NCBI GenBank assembly: GCA_941918925.1
Contig: OW799237.1
Coordinates: 70,301,626-70,365,625 of the forward strand
Length of the DNA: 64,000 nt
Reading direction: 5' to 3'
Source of the DNA: Phyto melanocephala
Taxonomy: Eukaryota > Arthropoda > Insecta > Diptera > Rhinophoridae
The notes beneath the pieces are model-generated. The model searched no databases. It was not told the DNA's origin and saw nothing but the letters and a program-made list of their open reading frames with translations. Within the stretch, counting starts at the first letter, position 1. Each line of letters starts with the position of its first letter. Positions 41,301 to 53,300 of this stretch are shown here, in pieces. Made by a program: the position numbers and the translations under genes.

Positions 41301-44300
41301 AATGACTATAAAGGAGGTAATTAAAAACTTAGAAACTCATTTCTTTGAAAAGGATTATATATGTATGTATCACACGTAGTTTTACCTCTTACAAAGACTA
41401 TTAAAGTAAATATTAAATTCAAAATTTTGTACAATAACCAACTTTATTAATTAGCAAAATTACTTACTTTATGCTCTCAAATAACCGTATTCATGCAGTT
41501 ACTTTTTGGTTTTAATCTAAAAATTATTTTCACAGAAAAAAAAAATGATTCGTTCAAACATTTTGTAAAGATATTTTAATCACTTTTAATATCGATTAAG
41601 CTTTTTTTCCTAAACAATTTTAAATATTGAAAACATGCGGCTACTTTTTTTCTAAACAAGCTTAGTGGGTTATTTGTTGATTTTGAATTGACTTGAAATT
41701 ATTTATAAATTTTTTATAATTTAAAATAAATTAATGATCAATTACACAGAAATTTGCTCATTGTTAACTAACACAAATAACCCAATGTGCCGACACTTAG
41801 TTTTTGTCTAACAGTTTCCTTAGTAGTTTTCTAACTGACATACTTAATAATGCTTTTGTAGTGAAATTTTGGTTATAAAACAAAAACAAATTATCGATAA
41901 TTTAAATCTACTCGTATGATTATACCTATAAAACTTTCTATATTTTCATTGAACTAGATCATAAAAACTTTCATTAAATCACAGTAAATTAAATATATTT
42001 TTTTTTCATATTATATAACGAACAATTATTGAAAAAAACTAAACACTGAAACACCGTTTTAAGATTTGTTATTTAAAAAAAAAATATGCTTAAAGTTCTA
42101 TAGTCATATTAAAGAAGCCCATAAAAGCAGTTAAAAGTGTTGAATATCCAATGAATGTTAACATACAAGTGGTGAGTTGAAGAATAATAATGATGTTTGT
42201 CAATGAATCGATTTGATGACAGTATGTATTTTCTTTCTTAACGATCTTCAAAATGAATTTTCGTAGATATTAACTAACGGAAAATTCATTTTGAATATTG
42301 TTAAGCGTGAAAAACTAAACAACATAATGAATGTAAAAATTAAAACAAAACTTATAAAATACATATATTGAATATAAATGTGGTGAGTTTTTCAAAACAG
42401 TGACGCTTTTAAAATAAACTTATTCAGATATGTTTATAAACTATTTTGTGTATTATTTTTAAATGTCTAAGAAGAAGTTATTTAAAATGAATTTCACTGC
42501 TTAATAGAGGTTATTTCAAGTAAAATAGGATCATGGGTTTAACTAGACTATTCTATGGGGTGAAATTAAGGAGGCATTATTTTTACTCCCCCAGATTAAA
42601 AAAAAAATTAACTACTTTTAATACACATATAAAATTAACTTGCTTTAGGATTTCGATGAATTAAGGTTTTTTATGCAGAAAGTTTTTATAGATTTTTTTC
42701 TAAACCAAATATATAGATAGTTTATAGGGAAGTTAATAAAAGGAACTCTTATACAAAAAATTAATTTTTAAACCTATAAAAGCTTTTATGAATAAATTTT
42801 TAAAATAAAATTTGTTTTAAAAACTTTTTTTAAAGTTAACAACTTAAAATAGCTACAGCACTTGCAACTGCAGTCAAAAAACAAATCAAGTAATCCGTAC
42901 TTAAATCAATCTGTAGCGGTGTCAAAAGTACGGTAAGTACGGATTTTCTTAAACCAAGTACAAAATTCTTGATTTAAGAACGAATGTGTCAAGTAAAAAT
43001 TTCTTAATTAATTAGGAATAGTTAGGCCGATAAAAGTTTGATTTTAAGAATTATTTTCTTGATTTAAGCTTGAAACCGTACTTGACGTAAGCTTAGAAAA
43101 AGATTCATTCAAGTATAAATGAGATTTAATTAATCAAAAGATGCGCTTCTTTTAAGAATTTGTGTGACTTGGTGTGATCGTCGCATACTACAGTACCTTC
43201 ACTACTTACACTTTTACATTTTTTTAGCAATAAGTTTTATTAAAACTAAACATGAAACTAGGGTTGGGCAAAATATATCGATATATCAAAATATCGATAT
43301 TTAGTTTAAAAAATTTCGATATAAATCGCCGATATTTTTAATACCTCAGTATCGATACATTGATATTTATTTACTAATATCGAAGTCGATATTTTTAAAA
43401 GTTTTCCAAAAGAAGATACAGCAGCAAAGGCGAATTTAGTTTTAATTATACTAGTATACTTATTATAAACTTATACAATAACAATACCTCAATTGTTAAC
43501 TTTAAGCTTACAATTTTCTGTTAAAGTTTTGGTTTATTTTCTGTTTTTATACCCGCCACCAAAAAAATGGTGGGGGTATATTCATTTTGTCATTCCGTTT
43601 GTAACACATCGAAATATCCATTTTAGACCCCATAAAGTATATATATTCTGAATCAGGGTTTGATTTGATGACGATCTAGCTATGTCCGTCCGTCTGTCCG
43701 TCTGTTGAAAGCACGATAGAGGTCGCACCGAAAAAGCTAGGGGGCTCAAATTTTGCCAGAATCTTTCTTATAGACAAGGTTTGTTTGGTATTGAAAATGG
43801 GCTAAATCGGAATATTAGGAAGAGAGTTATAGCTCGAAAAGCAAGAGTAGGTCGAAAAAACCGTGTCCTTCGAACATCGAATAAAATGGAATTGTGTCCA
43901 AACGCATTAACGTAGACTCATGAAACTTCGAATATATATTTCCTGAGTAAAAAAAAAAATTTTCCCCGAAAATTGTCTAAATCTTTGCATTAGGAGAGGA
44001 GTTATCGATCAAAATGTACGAAAATTTATACCGCACAGTGTATTTTTCGGTATATTTAAAAACAAAAACGTCATAAAAGCAACAAAATTGAATGTACGAC
44101 TCTGAAATTTTGCACACTTTGCATTTTGGTGAGACGCTTTTTTGTAACGGAAAACCAATGTGCCACGCCCACTTTTACGCCCACCTCCCATATAACGTTT
44201 TACCTAAAATTCATATAATTTCTCTATTAATAAAGATTTTGGAATAACAAAGGGCTATATTGAAACACCTAAGTTGTGCTCATTCGCAAAAATAACTTTG

Positions 44301-47300
44301 ACACGCCTACTATAACGCCCACTTTTCACGTTATCTACCGTTAATGAAATTTAAAAGCTCATAAAACCGCCAAAATTAGACATATGATGATGAAATTTGC
44401 TACGTATATCCCCCTAGGCAATGTCATTACTGTGCCAGAAAATTAAAGTGCCACGCCTACTTTTACGCCCACCTCCCATATAACGTTTTACCTAAAATTC
44501 ACATAATTTCTCTATTAATAAAGATTATGGAATAATAAAAGGCTATATTGAAACACCTAAGTTGTACTCATTCGCAAGAATAACTCTGACACGCCTACTA
44601 TAACGCCCACTTTTCACGTTAAATACCGTTAATGAAATTTAAAAGCTCATAAAACCGCCAAAATTAGAGATATGATGATAAAATTTGCTACGTATATCCC
44701 CCTAGGCAATGTCGTTACTGTGCCAGAAAATTAAGGTGCCACGCCCACTTTTACGCCCACCTCCCATATAACGTTTTACCTAAAATTCATATAATTTCTC
44801 TATTAATAAGGATTTTGGAATAATAAAAGGCTATATTGAAACACCTAAGTTGTACTCATTCGCAAAAATAACCTTGACACGCCTACTATATCGCCCACTT
44901 TTCACGTTATCTACCGTTAAAGAAATTTAAAAGCTCAAAACCGCAAAAATTAGAGGTATGATGATAAAATTTGCTACGTATATCCCCCTAGGCAATGTCG
45001 TTACTGTGCCAGAAAATTAAGGTGCCACGCCCACTTTTACGCCCACCTCCCATATAACGTTTTACCTAAAATTCATATAATTTCTCTATTAATAAGGATT
45101 TTGGAATAACAAAGGGCTATATTGAAACACCTAAGTTGTGCTCATTCGCAAAAATAACTTTGACACGCCTACTATAACGCCCACTTTTCACGTTATCTAC
45201 CGTTAATGAAATTTAAAAGCTCATAAAACCGCCAAAATTAGACATATGATGATGAAATTTGCTACGTATATCCCCCTAGGCAATGTCATTACTGTGCCAG
45301 AAAATTAAAGTGCCACGCCTACTTTTACGCCCACCTCCCATATAACGTTTTACCTAAAATTCACATAATTTCTCTATTAATAAAGATTATGGAATAATAA
45401 AAGGCTATATTGAAACACCTAAGTTGTACTCATTCGCAAAAATAACCTTGACACGCCTACTATATCGCCCACTTTTCACGTTATCTACCGTTAAAGAAAT
45501 TTATAAGCTCAAAACCGCAAAAATTAGAGGTATGATGTTAAAATTTGCTACGTATATCCGTCTAGGCAGTGTCATTACTGTGTCAGAAAATTAAGGTACC
45601 ACGCCTACTTTTACGCCCACCTCCCATAAAACGTTTTACCTACAATTCATATAGTTTCTCTATTAATAAAGATTTTGAATAATAAAGGACTATATTGAAA
45701 TATCTAAGTTGTATTTATTAGCAGAAACTTTATTGACACGCCTACTTTAAGGCCCACTTTCATTGAAAGACTACATTCACAAAAGCATTTTAGTAGCATA
45801 TCGAAGTTATAAAGGGTGGTTAAATTTTAAGGACCGATGTTGAATTTAAATAAAACACAAATTATTTAGGATATTATTATTATTTCTTTTTGCAATTATA
45901 ATATGTGTATGGTTCAATTATGTATTTAACAAAATATCGGCCATATGGCCCCCCCCAACCTTGGCACCACTCCTCTATCTGATGGTCCAAATTTTCAGTG
46001 ACAATGTTGATGCTCAATTGTTAAGCATGATGATGAGTCGAGGTTGACTGTTCTTTTGCCACACTATCGCAAAAACCAGCAGTGGTTCCTTTTCAACGAA
46101 CTAATAAGGCATTCACAGATTTTCTAACATTTTATACAGACCTGTTTTGCAGAAATTTGAATATTTTTTACAATTCTCCCGATTGTGGACGAATTTGAAC
46201 GATTTTGTTGACCAAAAGAATTACGAAGTGCACAAAATGCATTTTGATTTGAACGCCCATTTTCATAAGAATCCTGAATAACTTTAAAGCGTTGCTCATT
46301 TGCGTATTTTTCAATGGATCAAATTGAGTAAGTTTGAGATTGAGAAATGTCAAGTGAAATGCAGAAAACAAATTTAAAGACTAGGTGTAGTGCACCTTCA
46401 ACATGGACATGAGTAAGTTTGAGATTGAGAAATGTCAAGTGAAATGCAGAAAACAAATTTAAACACTAGGTGTAGTTCACCTTCAACATGGGCCCTTAAA
46501 ATTTAACCACCCTCTACAAAGAAAATGATACATATCTTATTATAAAGAGATTATTCCATAGCGATTAACAAAATAATAAATATTGTGCTTCAAATGTACA
46601 CAAAATTGGTGGTGGGTATAAAAGATTCGGCACAGCCGAATATAGTGCTCTTACTTGTTATATTTGATCTAGTCATATAACTAATCTCATCCTAAATCGT
46701 TAATATTTTTTCAGAATTTATTTTATAGATTTGGTGTAAAAATACATCAATTGTTGACTTTAAAACTTAAGATTGTCTAATGAATTTTTGGTTTATTTTT
46801 TGTTTTTATGTTTGATCTAGTCATATAACTGATCTTATCCTTAATCGTAAATATTTTTTCTAATTTTCGTTTTTGTAAGCTCACGCATAAGAGCAAGAAT
46901 TTATTCTATTAATATATATTATAATATCTAGTTTATTTATTATAAAAATTGGAATAAAAAGTTACTACGAAGCCTAATATACATCTATTTTTGTTTGTAT
47001 GTACATAAGTGGGTGTATTTAATTTTCAAATGTAAATCATTTCAACAATAACTAGGTAAATATGTTTCGGTCGATATATCGATATTTTAAATATAATAAA
47101 TATCGATGTTAAAATAAAATATCGATATAATAAATATCGATAGATTTTTTCAATTTGCCCATCCCTACATGAAACTACTACAGCTTTATTGTCGCAAACT
47201 TTATTACTTATAGCTAAAGTATGATAAACAGAATGAGAATTAAAAAAACATACTTGAAATTTTATAGAGTGTGTTTATCTAAGCAAATTGTTTTTAATTT

Positions 47301-50300
47301 CAGAGAAAGAGGACTTAATTTAAGAATTCAATTCTTATTTAAATAATCTTTCACATGATTTTGTAAAACAATCCCGTTTTGTACTTGTTTTAAGAAATAT
47401 TTGATATGATTTTTTAAGCAGGATTTTGGCTTTATATAAAAATTTAATTCTTAAATTTAGAACTTAATTTTTCATTCTGTGAAACAACCATTTAGTTAAG
47501 TGTTGTTGTTATATGCATGCTTGATATATCAAACAGAGTTAGACGCAGTTTTTTGCAGGGTTTAAAATTGCTATAAATATAGCAACTGTTTCATTTTAAG
47601 ACAACACAGCTGCTAAGAATTGCTGTGCTTTATTTACATATTATTAAAAAAATTGCAACATTATACTGCAATTTCTTGTAGCACATCTAAAAATTATTCA
47701 GCTCTAGCTAATTTGTCATTTGCCGGTCATTTTTTCTTGCTATAGTAACACAAATATTTCATTAAACTAATACTCATCATGTTGTGATGAAGTTTAAATT
47801 GTTTTCATTGTGTTGTGCAATTTCTAGCGGCAATTTTAAATATATTTTCATGCTGACATTCCTTCTTTATGTTAATTAGTTAAACATAAAGCTAAAACGC
47901 GAACATTTTTTAACTGCGTTTTTAAATTAATTAAAGAGCATTTTATTACATACTTTGCACTCTACATTATCAACTTGCTAACAACTGTTATGGAAAAATG
48001 TTTTAAAGTTTTTGATCAAAAAGATATCAACTATACACATCAAAATTCAAAAATTTTCTATATGAAATGTAGGTACATATATATATTTTTTTATTAAAGT
48101 TTAAAGAACAATATTCCTTACAGATTAATAACAAATAAAATATATAATGCATTTAGTTATATAAATCATAATAAAACAACTTGAATTTAAAACAAGTAAG
48201 AGCGCTATATTCGGCCGTGCCGAATCTTATATACCCTTCACAACGTGTAGTCATGCAATAACAATTGTTTGTATCACCATTCATCTCATATGAAATAAAA
48301 ACCATTCATATATAAAAACATCCCTTTGTAAAATTATAAATTCACGTATATATGTTAAAAAAACAAAAAAAAAATAAAATAAAAAAAAAAATTAAAAAAA
48401 AAATTAAAAAAAAAAAATTAAAAAAAAAATAAAAAAAAAAATTATTATATATATAATAAATATAAAAAAAAAAAAAATACAAAAAAAAATTAAAAAAAAA
48501 TAATAAACATATAAATAATATATTAAATTAAAAATAAAAAAAAAATAAAAAAAAAAAATTTAAAAAAATTAAAAACAAATTTTTTTTGGCTCAGCTGGGA
48601 TTCGATGCCACGTTTTCTCTAACCAGTATACACGTTTGTATGTATGTATGTTGTTGTTGTTTTGTGAAAAAAAAAATCGAGGTGGTCGTGGGTTTTTGCT
48701 CATATCTCAGTTGCTTATGTACCGATGTTTCTGGTTTTCCTGAATATTTCTGATATTTTAATACCTTACCCGGGTCCAAGCTATGTCGGGGGGCCTCAAA
48801 AAGTTGATTTCAACATACACACGGACAGACGGACAGACTGACAGAGCTTAATCGACTCCCCTATTCATAAGCTTTCAGAAAATAAATACTTTGTGGGGTC
48901 GGAAATGAAAAATGTAAAAATTTCACACGGAATGACAAACCCATATATACCCTCTTTCACTGTGTGAAGGGTATAAAAAATATATATTTATATACTAGCC
49001 GCCCGGTACGTGCTCCGCTACGTATAAAGTGAAATAATAAAAAATTTAATTGGAATATCAAATTCATTTATTAAAAAATATATATATATATATATATATT
49101 TTATTAATTGAAGGATCGCCGCGAATAACGTTGCAAATGACAAAATAATAATTTTTTATGAGAGCAAAAAAATCGTATTTAAAAGGTTTGATTACCTTTT
49201 TTTAAATACTTTTCCTTTTGTACCTCTGTTACACTTATCAATCACTTTCGACAATTCCATTCGTAGACTTTTGTTTATAACTTACAACGTTCTTCCACTG
49301 ACTGACTCATTGTAACTGCGTTTTGACGGTGATAAAATGCATAATTTTGATGTTTTAGTGTTTGAAGAAATGTAAGAGAGTAATTTTAACGATAACCTGC
49401 AAAAAAAACAGGTTTTGCAAAATTTGTCTTTTACAACGTTATTCGCGGCTTTGCTTCAATTGCTAGCTATTTTCAAACTCAAACTAAAACATTTTGATAA
49501 ACAATATTTTTTGTTCGTTTAAATATTTTTGTTCCGCTCATACTTTTTACAAATAACTGAAATCATTTTTGTTATCCATTTTATCACCTTGGAATACGTT
49601 GGAACTTGGAGAATTGTCATTAGCCTTCTGGGATTTTTTTGAATTTTTGTGCTACATGCATTAGGTCCGAAGATACAATATTACCGATTTTACCCTTTTT
49701 TATCCCTTTTCCCCCTAAATAAATTCCAAAATTTCGAAAAAGTACAAAAATTCATTTTAGATTGTTTTAAGGAGAGTAAAACTACGTTTTTACTTTTTTC
49801 CTATCGCTATCCCTCTCAAAGATTAATGCTGTTTAAAAAAGTACCAAAATTTAGTTTCTCCTTAAAACTCAAAATTTTCAACAAGTACCAGACACCTATC
49901 CAACTATTTTTAACAAGCTAGCACACATACTAGCTGACCTGGCATATGTTGTTTTGCCTTCAAGGTGGTAGAAGAATAATCGTTTTTTTGCCTTTAACTT
50001 CTTTGTTTTGTCACCTATAAAACAAAATTTTCTCCATAAAGATGCAGATCGATCATAAAAATACCGTTCTAACAGCAACAATAATAATATCACATAATGT
50101 ATAGCAAGTGAAAAATCAGCGTACAGATAAAATAACGATCGAAACATCGACTCAAAAGATTCGGCTCAACATTCCAATTAGAAGGACCGAATGTCATTGT
50201 ACACATAAGACCTTCAATACATGGCTTGGTAACCCTTTAAGTTATAATAAAAAGTCATAATATATAAAATGGAGCTAATTTTGTTGATATTTGTATGGGA

Positions 50301-53300
50301 ATATATAAAAAAATTTAATTGTCATATCACCGGAACCATTGGGCCGATTTCATGCAAACTTTACATAAACCATCTACATACATACCTTCCCCAACGTACC
50401 CTGAAATCGGTCGAACCCCTTCCCCAGTTAGTAGTGACATCAAATTGTACACTTTTGTTTATATAGGTATATATAGATAAGAGAAATATTTAGAAATATA
50501 TATACATAGTATATTCTTTATAAGAAAAAAAAAACATAAAAGTTTTAACCCTAATCCATGGAAAAAATTATGTAAAAAAAACACAAATGTTCAAGGAAAA
50601 ACCAAAAAAAATCAAAAATCTAATATTGAGATGGGTACAGTTATGCAGGTAGTGGTGACAGCCTATTTGACGCAAAAACCCAAATTTCAGCCACAAAAAA
50701 ATTGTAAAAAGGCTTTTATGTTCTCCTCCATATGGCAAAACTTTTTAAAATTTTCCTTTAAAATTGAATTTGTGCTCACACAGTAAGACTTGGCCTTCAA
50801 AACTTTTGTTTTTTTAACATACCTTTATATAGAAAAAAATAGAATGAAGAGAATTGCATTACAACAAAACATTGTTCCATTTTGTAAATAGTAGCACTTA
50901 AATTGCAAGATTGCTACTATTTAAATAGAAACTGCATAGCACAAGAAAAAATATTTAAACTGCTGCTGCAAATTGCACAGCACAAGCAAAACAAAACAAT
51001 TGAAAATGCAACTAGAAATATTTGCGGCACAACAAATGGTAAATTAATGTGTGCATTATTAGTTAAAATAAGTATATGTGTGTGTGCTACTACAACAAAA
51101 ATATATACTTCGATTAATTTGCAATATTCTGTTAATGATAATAAAAATTTAAAACTCAAGTTGCAATCTTTCTAGCAACTATATGTTCGCAGCACAAATA
51201 TTTATAGTAGCGATCTGATCTGAAATTATTCCGTAGTATGTAGTACGTTGGAAGGTTGGTGCTGGCGCTGTATATTTAAACAGTGGTTTCTTAATCAATC
51301 AGTATTTATACCCGCCACCAAAAAAATGGTGGGGGTATATTCATTTTGTCATTCCGTTTGTAACACATCGAAATATCCATTTTAGACCCCATAAAGTATA
51401 TATATTCTGAATCAGGGTTTCATTTGATGACGATTTAGCTATGTCCGTCCGTCTGTCCGTCTGTTGAAAGCACGATAGAGGTCGCACCGAAGAAGCTAGG
51501 GGGCTAAAATTTTGCCAGAATCTTTCTTATAGACAAGGTTTGTTTGGTATTGGACTAAATGGGCTAAATCGGAATATTAAGAAGTGAGTTATAGCTCGTA
51601 ATGCGAGAGTAGGTCGAAAAAACCGTGTCTTTCGAACATCGAATAAAATGGAATTGTGTCCAAACTCGTTAACGTACAGTCATGAAACTTCGAATATATG
51701 TTTCTCGAGTCAAAACAATATCTCTCCCCAAAAATTGCTTACATCTATGCATTAGGAAAAACCTAATAAAACGGACAAAATAAGATGTACGATTCTGAAA
51801 TTTTGCACACTTTGCTCTTTGGTGAGACGCTTTTCTTTAACGGAAAATAAATATGGCATGCCCACTTTTACGCCCATCTCCCATATAACGTTTTACCTAA
51901 AATTCATATAATTTCACTATTAATAAAGATTTTGTAATAATAAAGGACTATGTTGAAATATCTATGTTGTACTCATTAGCAAAAACAACTTTGACACGCC
52001 TACTATAACGCCCACTTCTCACGTTATCTACCGTTAATGAAATTTAAAAGCTCATAAAACCGACAAAATTAGAGGTATGATGATGAAATTTGCTACATAT
52101 ATCCTTCTAGTCAATGTAATTGTTGTGCCAAAAAGTTTAGGTGACACGCTTACTTTAAGGCCTACCTCCCATATAACGGTTTATCTTAAATTCATGTACT
52201 TTCTCTATAGACAAAGTTTTTGGGAAAATAAAGAACTATATTGAAATATCTAAGTTGTATTTATTAGCAGAAACTTTATTGACACGCCTACTTTAACGCC
52301 CACTTTCACTAAAAGACTAAATTTACAAAAGCATTTTAGTAGCATATCGAAGTTAAGGGTGGTTACATTTTAAGGGCCGATGTTGATTTTAAATAAAGCA
52401 CAAATTATTTAAAAAATTATTATCATTTCTTTTTATAATGATAATATTTGTATGGTTCAATTATGTATTTAACAAAATATCTGCCAAATGGCCCCCCCAT
52501 CCTTGGCGCCACTCCTCTATCTGATGGTTCAAATTTTCAATGACAATGTTGATGCTCAATTGTTGGGCATGATGATGAGTCGAGGTTGACTGCTCTTTTG
52601 CCACACTATAGCAAAAAACAGCAATGGATCCCATTCAACGAACTAAGAAGGCATTCACAGATTTTCTAACATTTTATACAGACCTGTTTAACAGAAATTT
52701 TAATATTTTTTACAATTCTCCCGGTTGTGGACGAATTTGAACGATTATGTTGACCAAAAGAATCACGAAGTGCATAAAATTCATTTTGATTTGAACGCCC
52801 ATTTTAATAAAAAACCTGAATAACTTTAACGCGTTGCTCATTTGTGTATCTTTTCACGGATCAAATTGAGTTAGTCTGAGATTGAGAAATGTCAAGTGAA
52901 ATGCAGAAAACAAATTTAAAGACTAGGTGTAGTTCACCTTCAACATGGGCCCTTAAAATTTAACCACCCTCTACAAAGAAAGTGATACATATTTTATTAT
53001 AAAGAGATTATTCCATAGCGTTAACAAAATAATTAATATTGTGCTTTAAATGTACACAAAATTGGTGGTGGGTATAAAAGATTCGGCACAGCCGAATATA
53101 GTGCTCTTACTTGTTTTTATATTCTCATCAATAAGATTGTGAAATTGAAGAAAAATTAGACGTCCAAAAAAAAACCAGTTTTTGGTAGCAACTTCAAAAG
53201 GGAATAAAGAAAATTGGACGTCATAAAATTCATCATGTAAATTGAGTGTAGGTGTGTTTAACCTCTGGCTGGAGTATATATATATAGATGGAGAGCATGA

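Larger units (their letters stand above)
43549..46659 (+). mobile_element. Helentron/DINE-1/mini-me-like element, copy F (long)
   Basis: 5' hairpin ATACCCGCCACCA/TGGTGGGGGTAT, then a (GTCY)n tract (GTCCGTCCGTCTGTCCGTCT at 43685), as described for mini-me elements. 3' hairpin ATTCGGC-ACA-GCCGAAT and end GTGCTCTTACTTGTT. Contains a tandem array of 286-288 bp units (44162-45760) and a nested mariner-like remnant (45811-46514). Confidence 0.75.
43259..47167. mobile_element. hAT-type element with TATCGATA-rich ends, host of nested repeats
   Basis: Perfect 8-bp duplication CATGAAAC (43251-43258 and 47168-47175). Inverted ends TAGGGTTGGGCA and TAGGGATGGGCA, each followed by clustered ATATCGATAT motifs. 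Most of its 3.9 kb is the Helentron-like copy F (43549-46659). Its own interior has a tandem duplication (GATCTAGTCATATAACT at 46668 and 46813). No transposase. Confidence 0.85.

Noticed and set aside
44162..45760. CRISPR-like or gene-like reading of the 287-bp repeats
   Set aside because: Units are long, directly abutting and similar throughout, with no spacers, and sit in a transposon in eukaryotic DNA.
50903..51175. 90-codon frame on the plus strand, with an 80-codon frame on the opposite strand
   Set aside because: Low-complexity AT-rich DNA; neither has a domain or splice context. Possibly repeat-derived, but no boundaries found.
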